Shown piece by piece: positions 18,454-27,024 of a stretch of DNA of 64,000 bases (its first letter is position 1; the number at the start of each line of letters is the position of its first letter). Origin of the DNA: Rhodoligotrophos appendicifer (GTDB taxonomy: Bacteria > Pseudomonadota > Alphaproteobacteria > Rhizobiales > Im1); the NCBI RefSeq assembly GCF_007474605.1, contig NZ_VHKL01000004.1:372001-436000 (forward strand), read 5' to 3'. The notes below the pieces were generated by a model, which saw only the letters and a program-made list of their open reading frames with translations, was not told the DNA's origin and did not search any database. The translations under genes and the position numbers were made by a program.

Positions 18454-19155
18454 ATGCCCGAACATTCTTCCACTGGCTTCTCGCCGGCCCTGTGCTGGGA
18501 CAAGGATGGCGCCGAGCTCTTCGCGGCTGCCTTGTCGCCTGCCGATCTCGACTCACTCGATGCGATATCGGGATCGCTGCTCAGCGCGCGACCTGGCGCA
18601 CGTATCACCGATGCACGGCCGCTCACGTTATCATTACGGGAGGGGTCGGCCATGGATCGCATCGCCAAGGGGGCGCTGGGACCGAAGGGGCGCCCGGTGC
18701 GGGCTGTGATGTTTGACAAGACGGCAGCGATCAATTGGGCCGTGGGCTGGCATCAGGATCGCACAGTTGTGGTAGTTGAGCACCGGTCGGCTCCCGGATA
18801 TGGTCCATGGACCATCAAGGATGGTCTAATCCAAGTCGAGCCGCCGTTTGCCGTCATTGACCGCATGGTAACCTTGCGAGCGCATCTCGACGATTGCGAC
18901 GAAGACAACGCGCCGCTGATGATCGTGCCCGGTTCTCACCGGCTCGGCCGTATCCCTGTAGGTGATGTGCCTGAGATTGTCACCGCGGGACCCACAAAAA
19001 TATGTGAGGCAAGGCGCGGTGACGTCTGGCTCTATGCCACCGCCATCCTCCATGCCTCGGAGCCCGCCAGAGCTCCGCGCCGACGCCGCGTCCTTCACGT
19101 AGACTACGCCGCCGATCCGTTGGACCACGGTCTCGAATGGCGAGGCCTTCTTTAG
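18454..19155 (+). CDS. Phytanoyl-CoA dioxygenase (PhyH)-like Fe(II)/2-oxoglutarate oxygenase
   Basis: A 233-residue soluble double-stranded beta-helix enzyme. The HxD iron ligands are in GWHQDRTVVV (about residues 91-100) and the distal His is probably in AILHASEPARA (about residue 198). The nearby RRRRVLHVDYA Arg would bind 2-oxoglutarate. APLMIVPGSHRLGR is the usual strand-turn of PhyH proteins. Expected activity is hydroxylation of an organic substrate with O2 and 2-oxoglutarate. The start is weakly supported (no strong ribosome-binding site). It probably forms a two-gene unit with the RlaP-like gene. Confidence 0.8.
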   Translation: MPEHSSTGFSPALCWDKDGAELFAAALSPADLDSLDAISGSLLSARPGARITDARPLTLSLREGSAMDRIAKGALGPKGRPVRAVMFDKTAAINWAVGWHQDRTVVVVEHRSAPGYGPWTIKDGLIQVEPPFAVIDRMVTLRAHLDDCDEDNAPLMIVPGSHRLGRIPVGDVPEIVTAGPTKICEARRGDVWLYATAILHASEPARAPRRRRVLHVDYAADPLDHGLEWRGLL

Positions 19156-19493
19156 GAGCTTGAGCAATGATGTCGTTCGTCACCCGCACGCCCCTTCAGA
19201 TCAGACAAAAAGCAACGACCAAAACACCTGCATCGCCTGAGTGCCATGTTGATGCAATTCGGGGTATTGATCGGCCACGTCTAATGTCGTCCGAAGAGGT
19301 AATAATTTACGGTTATTTGATGACTTCACCAAAATATAGTCTAAGCGACTGATATTATTGGCGCTCCCTAGGGGAGTATCAAGTTATTGTCGCATCAACG
19401 CTGTTGCCAGTTCTTACAACCGCAAGAGCCCCGTTGATCCCGAACGCTTTCTTCTCGGATTGGCAACCCCACTCCCATTCTTAGAAGTGGGGA

Positions 19494-19806
19494 ATGAGGC
19501 AGGAAATAATCGTCAATTCCTTTACCGGCGGCGGTGGCGCGTCCGAGGGCATCAAGATGGCCTTGGCATCGCTCTGCAGTTCAGGCCTTCATCCCGAGGC
19601 CCCTGAGCACATCGCCTATGTCATCACCCACGATGATACTGCGCTCGGGATGCACACCAGCAGCCCTACGCGCACCATCCACCTACCCACAATGTTTGGA
19701 AGGTTGATCCGCTGGCGGTAACCGACGGACGGCTGATCGGTCTGCTCTGGGCATCCCTCGATCGCCGTCGTCAGCCCAAGACCGAAGGCAGCCGGCCCGG
19801 CCACGT
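19494..19806 (+). pseudogene. N-terminal fragment of a C5-cytosine DNA methyltransferase
   Basis: From ATG 19494 the frame reads IIVNSFTGGGGASEGIKMAL, the SAM-binding motif I (FxGGGG) of Dcm-type phage/plasmid methyltransferases. Then comes YVITHDDTALGMHTSS, the motif II region with the usual A-L-x-x-H pattern. After a frame change near 19690 another frame reads KVDPLAVTDGRLIGLLWAS, the segment leading to motif IV. The catalytic PCQ/PDC block is not preserved and the rest of the gene is missing. Confidence 0.65.
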
Positions 19807-20517
19807 CAGACAGATCTAACAACTATCGAAGCTGCGAACATTCATGAGTCTCGGAATTGGTCAGGCGATGTCGAGGAAGCGCCGCGGAGGGCCCGCCGGA
19901 TTATCGCAGCCTGTAAGGCCGACCTCTTCCCTCAGGGGGAGGGTGTCCCAATTCCGTCTGTAAGGAAAACCGCAGAACCGCGCAGGAGGTATGTGCGCGT
20001 TGATGCATGGAAAAGTAGAACGGCGCAAGAACACGCGCCATGGATTAGCACAAAATTGGCACAGAGCTTTTCCTTAACTTTGCGCTCCTGTTCTCACGGC
20101 TGGGGAGCATGAGCGGGTTCAGTCGCATTCTGGTGGACTTGGACGAAGCCAACATTTCGAGGCCCGCCTGCCTTTGCCCTCAGCGTATCAAGATAGAGAA
20201 CAGACGCTGCGGAGTAAGGCGGCGCTTCATTTCACGGGATGGGGTGGTGAGCACCCCCACAGCTGAAAACTGCGAATAGCGCCGGCCCGGCCATGGGCCG
20301 CTGAAGGTCCTTTTTTCCTGATCCGACTCATCCGTTTGGTGCCTTAAGCCACAACGCTGCCCGTATCGCCGACGTATGAAGTTCGTCGGCTGTGGCCATT
20401 AGTTCCAGTAGGGCGGCGCAGGTTTGGCGCACCTCCCCGAGATGAAAGCCAGCCGACGCACTGGGAATAGATCAGTCCACTTACGCGAGCGAGGTTCTTC
20501 AGCATGCGGTTCCAAAG
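19807..20517. other. Stretch without a recognisable gene
   Basis: About 700 bases in which I find no family motif. TTGGCAC near 20056 vaguely resembles a sigma-54 -24 element, but the -12 GC is missing. A GC-rich frame near 20424-20729 looks like a shadow of the minus-strand gene that follows. Confidence 0.35.
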
Positions 20518-20877
20518 TCAGCATGCGGTTCGCATATCAGCGCCTCGATCAGTTTTTAGAAAGGGCGTTAACAGGAAGGCTAGCCGCAGATCGCGACGTG
20601 CAGCGGGAGCTGCTTTTACCGAATCATTGGCATCCACAACGATCGTGCCGCCTGACTGCTGCAGTCCTGACCGGAACCTTGCAACGGCAGCAGCTTCGAT
20701 CGTCGCCCGATGCTGCGCGAAGGCGGTAAGCCAATCGAGGAAAGCATCGGGACTCTGAAGCTTTGAGAGTGCTTCGTCTGTGACCGAGCAGGTAACATCT
20801 CCCTTTAAAATCAGCATCATGAATCTTACCCCGAACTGATTTGTGACGCCCGGCAGCCCTGATGATCGCAACGGCAT
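20518..20877 (-). CDS. Small protein, possibly DUF1488-like
   Basis: A 119-residue frame. The ATG ending at 20877 is preceded on its strand by GAGGGGGAGACA, a strong ribosome-binding site, so I prefer it over the longer frame starting at 20928. The layout GVRFMMLILKGDVTCSVTDE followed by a helix with FAQHRATIEAAAVARFRSG resembles DUF1488 proteins, small alphaproteobacterial proteins of unknown role. The resemblance is loose. The last 40 residues are more basic and less family-like. No membrane segment is present. Confidence 0.45.
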   Translation of the reverse strand: MPLRSSGLPGVTNQFGVRFMMLILKGDVTCSVTDEALSKLQSPDAFLDWLTAFAQHRATIEAAAVARFRSGLQQSGGTIVVDANDSVKAAPAARRDLRLAFLLTPFLKTDRGADMRTAC

Positions 20878-21066
20878 TGTCTCCCCCTCAACCAGGGAGA
20901 TATTGCTAGATCTGCATCTTCGCGCCACATCTTCATATGCGGCGGCACACGGGATGCTTCATGCCGATAGCGACTACGAGGTTCGGCAACTTCGGATCCT
21001 CTAATGGAGTTTCCCTCATGGCTTATTCAGTTGCCTGCGGTAAAGCTCAGATGAGGTTGGCCTGAA

Positions 21067-21640
21067 TTGCGGGGATACATGTCTCCCAAGAAAATAGAAG
21101 ATTTGGACAATGCGCGTCGGCTCCAGCTCCTTGTCGGCAGCGTCATCGACTACGCCATCTATATGATGTCATTGGACGGAACCGTCGTGAGTTGGAACTC
21201 CGGTGCCAAGCGGCTGAAATGCTACGAGGCAACAGAGATTATCGGCCGACCTCATTCCAGTTTCTTCACCCCGAGGACCGGGAACAGCAGGTGCCTCAGC
21301 GAGCCTTAGAAGCTGCACGAAAGAGCGGGAGGTTTGAAGCCGAGTGGTGGCGGATCCGGAGGGATGGTACTCGGTTCTGGGCGCTGGCGGTCATTGACGC
21401 CGTGCGCGATGAAAGTGGCGAGCTCATCGGTTTTCGCCAAGGTCACCAGCGACATGACGGAGCGGGAAGAGGCGCGGCGGCGGCAGGTGGATAGTGAGGC
21501 GCAATACAGGCAGTTCTCGGAGCCGTGATCGATTACGCGATTTTCCAAATTGATCCTTTTGCGCAGATCGTCACCTGGAACTCGGGCGCTCAAAGGATCA
21601 AGGGTTATTCCCTCATTTGTCCTCCCGGGCGCCTTTGGTC
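21067..21640 (+). pseudogene. Broken two-PAS-domain sensor gene
   Basis: PAS domain 1 reads RLQLLVGSVIDYAIYMMSLD then TVVSWNSGAKRLKCYEATEI. A frame change near 21262 leads to EDREQQVPQRALEAARKSGR and the PAC segment RRDGTRFWALAVIDAVRDES. A second change near 21435 gives KVTSDMTEREEARRR. A third near 21520 opens PAS domain 2 (VIDYAIFQIDPFAQIVTWNS), which stops after a few residues. No kinase or response domain follows. At least three indels make it non-functional. It looks like the sensor half of a LuxR-type or histidine kinase protein. Confidence 0.75.
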
Positions 21641-21764
21641 CTATGTGGTGATGCCCATCGTAGGCCAATTGTTTCAGGTCCCTTGATCCAGATCAGTGAA
21701 CTCGCACTGCAAGGCGCCCAATCTCTTTCTGAACACCCGAAAGCGAGGGTTGAAAGGACGTAAG

Positions 21765-22286
21765 ATGTCAAAGTTTTCGACTTCTATCGCCGTCATGATT
21801 GCGCTTGGAGCGGCATTTGTTTCACCGTCTCATGCCCAAGGCATGATGGGAATGATGGGCGGCGGGTGCCCGACCGTTGGCATGATGGGGCACGGACGCA
21901 TGGGCCAGGGCGGCTGGGGCGGCGGCAGCTGGTTTGGCGGCATGAGGGGACGCCAGCCGAAGATGGGCGCCATGGTCGAGGGACGCCTGGCCTATCTTAA
22001 GGGCGAGCTGAACATCACCGCGGAGCAGCTGGCGGCATGGGACGCCTATGCCGCGGCGGTGACCGAACGCGTCAAACTCATGCAGGGCATGCATCAGGGG
22101 ATGGCAAAGACCATGCAGACGGGGACGGCGATAGAGCGCATGGATGCGCGGATTTCAGGCATGGAAGCCATGCTGGAGTCCATGAAGGCGATGAAGCCGG
22201 CGACCGAACGTCTCTACGCCGGGCTGACCGATGAGCAGAAGGTCATCGCTGACGATCTGATCGGAGGCGATTGCGGTGGCTTCTGA
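21765..22286 (+). CDS. Spy/CpxP-like periplasmic protein with a Met/Gly-rich N-terminus
   Basis: A 173-residue exported protein. Signal peptide MSKFSTSIAVMIALGAAFV...SHAQ, cleavage about residue 25. The mature N-terminus GMMGMMGGGCPTVGMMGHGR is rich in Met, Gly and His with one Cys, suited to soft-metal (copper or silver) binding. The rest is helical: LNITAEQLAAWDAYAAAV and later GLTDEQKVIADDL, the LTxxQ motif of Spy/CpxP periplasmic chaperones. AAAGGACGTAAG precedes ATG 21765. It is followed 30 bases later by a DUF302 gene and sits near a metal-transport ATPase, so a metal or envelope stress role is likely. Confidence 0.8.
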   Translation: MSKFSTSIAVMIALGAAFVSPSHAQGMMGMMGGGCPTVGMMGHGRMGQGGWGGGSWFGGMRGRQPKMGAMVEGRLAYLKGELNITAEQLAAWDAYAAAVTERVKLMQGMHQGMAKTMQTGTAIERMDARISGMEAMLESMKAMKPATERLYAGLTDEQKVIADDLIGGDCGGF

Positions 22287-22316
22287 GGCTTTTGTACCGG
22301 ACGACAGGAGATCTCG

Positions 22317-22703
22317 ATGAGCTACCACTTCAGCAAGACCGTCGCGTTGCCGATGGAGAGGGCGATTGACCATGTTACTGCAGCTCTCGCTGCCAAGGGC
22401 TTCGGCATTCTGACGACGATCGACGTTGCGGCGACGCTGAAGAAGAAGCTGGATGTCGAATTTCGCCCCTATGTCATCCTCGGCGCCTGCAACCCGGGAT
22501 TCGCCTACAAAGCCCTGCAGCAGGAGAGCCACATCGGCACGATGCTGCCATGCAACGTTATCCTGCAGCAGGTCGACGAAGGCCTCGTCGAGGTCTCCGC
22601 CGTTGATCCGGCCGCCTCGATGCAAGGGGTCGACAATCCTGGCCTTGCGTCGATCGCGGGAGATGTGCGGGAGTTGCTTAAGCAGGCGGTTGACGGGCTT
22701 TGA
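22317..22703 (+). CDS. DUF302 domain protein
   Basis: A 128-residue cytosolic-looking protein with a complete DUF302 fold: an N-terminal strand with alternating Lys/Val, AALAAKGFGILTTIDVAATL, then YVILGACNPGFAYKALQQES and LLPCNVI-like LPCNVILQQVDEGLVEVSAV. The single conserved Cys-Asn-Pro and the LPCN motif are family hallmarks. The function is unknown. DUF302 genes often accompany metal-stress and redox genes. It is 30 bases after the Spy-like gene in the same direction and likely co-transcribed. Confidence 0.85.
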   Translation: MSYHFSKTVALPMERAIDHVTAALAAKGFGILTTIDVAATLKKKLDVEFRPYVILGACNPGFAYKALQQESHIGTMLPCNVILQQVDEGLVEVSAVDPAASMQGVDNPGLASIAGDVRELLKQAVDGL

Positions 22704-22911
22704 CGAGGAGCTCGAAGATCGGCGTGTTAACGGACCGCGAGAGGGACAACGGGATTTCCCATTGGCAGCCCTGACGATCATCGCCCGGCATCCCCCCGCG
22801 ATGGCTCGCCCGATCCCTCGCGCTGACCCATGTCGTCCTCTACGCGCTGGGCGTCACCATTGGCGCCGGCGTCTATATGCTGGTGAGCGTCGCTGCGGGT
22901 TGCCCCCTCAC

Positions 22912-23608
22912 TCAGACGGCCGTGCCGACCAGTGCTCCAATGCCCGCGGTCAGCGCCATCGCAAAGGCGCCCCAGAAGGTGACTCGCTAGCGTTGCCTTC
23001 ATGACGTTGGCTCCGCCTGCCTTCGCGCAGATCGCGCCCAGAAACGCCAGGAACAGCAGTGAAGCAGCCGACACGACCCCGACCAGCCAAGCGGTGGGCG
23101 CCACGAGGACCATCGCCAGCGGCATCGCGGCTCAGACCGCAAATGTCGCTGCCGATGTCAGGGCTGCCTGGATCGGTCGCGCCGTCGTAATCTCCGAAAT
23201 CCCTAGCTCATCATGTGCGTGGGCGGCAAGCGCATCCTTCGCCATCAGCTGGTCCGCGACCTGATGTGCAAGGTCAGTCGTCAAACCGCGCTTGACGTAG
23301 ATCTGCGCCAGTTCCTCTCTCTCGGACTCGGGCTGTGTTTCCAGTGCCATCCGCTCGCGTTCGAGGTCGGCATGTTCGGTATCTGACTGCGAACTCACCG
23401 AGACATACTCGCCTGCCGCCATGGACATGGTACCTGCGACGAGCCCGGCCACACCCGCGAGAAGCACTTCTGAAGTTGCGTCGGTAGCAGAGGCCACTCC
23501 AACGATGAGGCTGGCCGTGGAGACGATGCCGTCATTGGTTCCGAGTACGGCAGCTCGAAGCCAGCCGATCCGTGAAACGAGATTGTTCTCCGTGTGCAGC
23601 CTGCTCAT
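22912..23608 (-). pseudogene. Broken VIT1/CCC1-family iron/manganese transporter
   Basis: From the ATG ending at 23608 the frame reads WLRAAVLGTNDGIVSTASLI and then TMSMAAGEYVSVSSQSDTE, the metal-transport helix with the AGEYVSVSSQ signature, followed by a cytosolic acidic helix domain. A nonsense codon (TCA on the plus strand, 23132-23134) stops it where SAATFAV should continue into AAMPLAMVLVAPTAWLVG. Near 22989 an extra base shifts the last helix, whose correct frame reads VTFWGAFAMALTAGIGALVG. These transporters move Fe2+ or Mn2+ out of the cytoplasm. With the last two helices lost it should be inactive. Confidence 0.85.
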
Positions 23609-23826
23609 GCCGGCCTCCTGACGATGCCGTTCAGCGCGGTGGCTGCAGCGACCGTGTTCGAGATGGTGCCGTATTTGCGGATGCGCCTGTGCAACAGTTC
23701 CAGACATTGGTCCGTCTCCTGCGTATCGACCGTCAGCACGCAGTCGATCGAAACCATCTTCGGCGGGCTATCCTTCCGGATGCCATGAATGGCCACACGG
23801 GCACCTTTGAAGTCGAAGTCGGCCAC
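23605..23826 (-). pseudogene. C-terminal fragment of an OsmC-like protein
   Basis: A 73-codon frame with a GTG start and an overlap of four bases with the broken transporter. The end ECLELLHRRIRKYGTISNTV-like segment (actual QCLELLHRRIRKYGTISNTV) followed by AAATALNGIVRR matches the last helix and strand of OsmC/Ohr-type peroxidases, where the second half has a conserved NT-L/V-x turn. The N-terminal half, including the first catalytic Cys, is absent, and an in-frame stop lies just upstream. It is therefore a remnant, not a complete peroxidase. Confidence 0.5.
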
Positions 23827-23877
23827 GAGCCCCGCCGATGCGGTGGACTATGCGGGCTTCGGATTGCGGATGACGGC

Positions 23878-25785
23878 TCATGTTTGGGTTCCTTGCAAAA
23901 GGCTTGGTTGTCGTTGCCCCGAGGCTGCGGGTCGAGCTGACGACGTCTCAGCGGGAGAGATGCGGAGCGCGCGGAGCGCGTTGAGGATCACGGCGACGTC
24001 GATAGCTTCCTGAATCAGCGCACCCTGCACGGGCGTGAGGTAGCCCAGAGCGGCTGCGACCATGCCCAGCACCGAGAGACCGATGCCCGCGACCACGCTT
24101 TCCAGCGCGATGCGGCGCGCGCCGCGCGCGATCTCGATGCCGGGACCCAGCCTGTCGACGCGGTCGACTAGCAGGACGACGTCGGCGGCCTCGGCCGAAG
24201 CAGCCGCGCCGCGCGCGCCCATGGCGACGCCCACGTCCGCCGCCGCGAGTGCGGGCGCGTCGTTGACTCCGTCTCCCACCATCATGACCGGACCGCGCTT
24301 GTGCTCGGTGAGCACCAGCAGCACCTTCTGGTCAGGCGTGAGACCTGCCCGGATGCCGTCGAGCCCGAGGCCCTCGGTCACGCGCTCGGCCACCTCCTGG
24401 CGGTCGCCTGTCGCCAGCAGGATCCGCTTGATGCCCTGGCGGCGAAGTCCGGCCAGCATGTCATGCGTCCCCCCGCGGAGCGGGTCTGCCATGACCAGAT
24501 GGCCCGCCAGCCGCCCGTCGACACCGACAGCGACGAGGACCGACCCGGCGGCGAGTGCCGGATTCTCAGCTGCAGCTGCGCCGACACGGCCGGTGACGAA
24601 ATCGTGCCCGCCGACCACGACGGATCTGCCTTCGACCTGTCCCGTCAATCCGTCGCCGGGAGCTTCGGTCACGTTCGTCGGGACCGAGAGCGACAGGCCA
24701 CGCGCCTTTGCCGCCGCGACGATCGCCTGCGCCACCGGGTGCTTCGTAGCCTGATCGAGCGCCGCGGCGAGCCGGAGGACCTCGTCAGGGTCCATTCCGT
24801 CATGGCTGTCGATCGTTACGATCTGCGGCCTGCCGTCCGTCAGCGTACCGGTCTTGTCGAGGATGAGGGTCTGCGTCCTTGCCATGGCCTCCAGAGGACC
24901 CGCGCCCTTGATCAACACGCCGAAATGCGCCGCCCGCGAAAGGCCCGCCACCAGCGCTACCGGAACCGCCAGGATCAGCGGGCATGGCGTGGCGACCACC
25001 AGGACCGCGACTGCCCGGATGGGGTCCCCGGTGAACCACCCTGCGGCGAAGGCGATGGCGACCGTGACCAGCAGGAAACCGAGCGACCAGCGGTCGGCCA
25101 GCCGCGACATGGGCGCCTTTGACCGCTGCGCTTCTTCCACGAGCTTTACGATGCCCGCATATGTGCTGTCCTTCGCGGGATGCGTCGCGACGAGGTCGAA
25201 CGCCTCGCCTGCGTTCGTCGACCCGCTCAGAGCATCGCCGCCCATCTCGATGCGGACCGGTAGGGACTCTCCGGTTAGCGCGGACGTGTCGAGGAACACG
25301 GAGGCGGACGCCACCGTGCCGTCGACCGGGACGACGTCGCCCTGACGGATAAGCAGGCGGTCGCCAGGCATGATGTCGTCGAGCGGAACGTCTTCCAGGC
25401 TGCCGTTCAGATGCCGGGTCGCAGTGCGGGGCACACGCGCAAGCAAGTCGCGCATCTCGCGGCGCGCCCGCCCTTCAGCGAAGCTTTCGAGAAACGTGCC
25501 ACCGGAATACATGACCGCGACAACAGCCGCCGCCAGAGTTTCTCCGAAGAGGAGTGCGGCCGACATGGAAAGCGCGGCGACGATATCCAGCCCCACTTCG
25601 CCGCGCCACAGACTGTGCAGGATCTCCACGAGCAGGGCGGCGAGCACGGGGAGCACGCCCATGAGCCAGATCGTCGAGGCTAGCTCCGGCCGGCCGCCGA
25701 AGAAGAGGGCAAGTCCGCCCAGGAGCCCGCCCAGGGCCGCCAGCAACAGCGCGGCCTTTAGCCGGTCTACACGCGAATTCTCCAT
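23878..25785 (-). CDS. P1B-type metal-transporting ATPase with a TPCP motif
   Basis: A 635-residue inner-membrane P-type ATPase. Key elements: TGES actuator loop (SALTGESLPVRI), phosphorylation motif DKTGTLTDG with Asp310, HP motif KHPVAQAI, ATP-site GDGLTGQVEG and hinge VGDGVNDAPALAAADVG. The membrane metal site reads ATPCPLILAVP (Thr266, Cys268), the TPCP motif of the P1B-5-like group, not the CPC of copper or zinc pumps. There is no N-terminal HMA domain and no C-terminal hemerythrin domain. ATG 25785 follows GAGGG. Longer upstream reading is ApbE debris in the same frame. Likely an exporter of Fe, Ni or Co (inference from the motif class). Confidence 0.85.
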   Translation of the reverse strand: MENSRVDRLKAALLLAALGGLLGGLALFFGGRPELASTIWLMGVLPVLAALLVEILHSLWRGEVGLDIVAALSMSAALLFGETLAAAVVAVMYSGGTFLESFAEGRARREMRDLLARVPRTATRHLNGSLEDVPLDDIMPGDRLLIRQGDVVPVDGTVASASVFLDTSALTGESLPVRIEMGGDALSGSTNAGEAFDLVATHPAKDSTYAGIVKLVEEAQRSKAPMSRLADRWSLGFLLVTVAIAFAAGWFTGDPIRAVAVLVVATPCPLILAVPVALVAGLSRAAHFGVLIKGAGPLEAMARTQTLILDKTGTLTDGRPQIVTIDSHDGMDPDEVLRLAAALDQATKHPVAQAIVAAAKARGLSLSVPTNVTEAPGDGLTGQVEGRSVVVGGHDFVTGRVGAAAAENPALAAGSVLVAVGVDGRLAGHLVMADPLRGGTHDMLAGLRRQGIKRILLATGDRQEVAERVTEGLGLDGIRAGLTPDQKVLLVLTEHKRGPVMMVGDGVNDAPALAAADVGVAMGARGAAASAEAADVVLLVDRVDRLGPGIEIARGARRIALESVVAGIGLSVLGMVAAALGYLTPVQGALIQEAIDVAVILNALRALRISPAETSSARPAASGQRQPSLLQGTQT

Positions 25786-25819
25786 GCACTCAACCCTCTG
25801 GGTTTCTGGTTGCCGGTTG

Positions 25820-26720
25820 TTAGTCCCCGGATATTCGCCCGACGCGGCACGCATGGATGCTATCTTCTTCGCCTCGAAGCGGGAACAGCACACTGATCTC
25901 GATCTTCCGCGCCAGTTTTCGGCCCTCGTCGGGGCAAGCACGGTGACCGAGGCAGGGGCACTGAAAAGCGGAGTGCCTCTGATCGTGTCGATGGTGTGCG
26001 AGAGTCGCCGTCCCTGCACCTCGACCCACTGGCGGCAATCGCCCGAGGTCGCGACGGAGCATTCCTGCAACGACAGGATCTAGTGCGGCGCACTGCTCGT
26101 CTGGTCCGGCTGCCCCACGGCAACCGTTCAGGCCTTGCGGTTGGGCTGCAACCCCATCCCCCGCATTTCGTCGGTTACACCACCAGTCAATCGCGGATGC
26201 CGAGGCAGCTAGCGCTTGGGCCATGCATTCGACCCCATAGCCCTTTGCGAGGCCGTTGAGGTCGAGCGCTATTGGCACATGCTTTGCGTATCTCCGAGTG
26301 GCTCAACTCAAGCGCTACATGCGTTGAAACGCGCCGGGCCGTCATTGCGTGTGGATGAGATCCGGAGCAGCGGTGACTGGCCGAAGCGCCAGGCTGTCAC
26401 CGCATCGCCCACGATGATCCTCAAACGCGCCATTACGCCCTGCCAACCGCCTGTGCAAGCCGCAAGACCTCCATCAGCAAGGATGGAACCGGCACCCAGT
26501 CTCCGACCGGCGCACCGTTGAGCCTCATCTGGTCACTGTCAGGTTTCCATGTCGACGTCTGCGCGTCGACTGCGTCGACCGGCGACCGAATGCCTTGCAC
26601 GCGACGTCGGCTTCGAAGCCGGGCGGCGCATAGACAAGCTCTGGCAGGATTCGGGCTGGGCATATCGGGAGTGATCCTTGCCGATGAGAAACGGCGATGG
26701 GCAACAGGATGATGATGCTC
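25820..26720 (-). pseudogene. apbE: Broken ApbE-family FAD:protein FMN transferase
   Basis: Pieces of a complete ApbE gene lie in three frames on the minus strand. First comes PPGFEADVACKAFG, then SPVDAVDAQTSTWKPDSDQM with VGDWVPVPSLLMEVLRLAQA (FAD-binding N-terminal domain). Next is ALDLNGLAKGYGVECMAQAL, the conserved DxGGIAKGxxxD-type motif. Further on is SVATSGDCRQWVEVQGRRLS followed by HTIDTIRGTP, the catalytic SGxY/HxIDPxTG region, here SGDCRQW. The end reads EGRKLARKIEISVLF. Multiple frame changes make it non-functional. ApbE flavinylates periplasmic redox proteins. Its last part is fused in frame to the start of the ATPase frame, which explains the long open stretch there. Confidence 0.75.
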
Positions 26721-27024
26721 ATGCTAAATTCTAACTATTCGCGTAGGCTGTCCTTTTTGCAGCCATCTGATCGCATAAAAAATGGCTGGACGTCTCACAA
26801 GGTGCGGCAGATTTCATCTTTAGTAGAAGTCCAAGACCTTAGTTTAGCTCATCGCCTGATTGCAGTTGACCGTGATGGATGTATGCGACCGCCGATGTGG
26901 GTAATCTGCTCATGGTTACAACTCAAGAGTCTTGATCGTTCACCGGACCTGTTGAGCTGCGCCGCTCCTGGCACGCTGACAACAATGCGATAACATCATC
27001 GCCAAACATCAATGGGAGATGACT
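26721..27024. other. Gap before the flavoprotein gene
   Basis: About 300 bases, somewhat AT-richer than the flanks at 26721-26830, with no recognisable gene. It should contain the promoter of the gene at 27025. GGGAG at 27014-27018 is that gene's ribosome-binding site. Confidence 0.4.

Noticed and set aside
20050-20080. Sigma-54 promoter (TTGGCAC near 20056)
   Set aside because: The -12 GC element is missing at the required spacing, and no gene follows closely.
24301-25122. A 273-codon ORF antisense to the P1B ATPase
   Set aside because: Antisense shadow of a strongly supported ATPase gene with all catalytic motifs.
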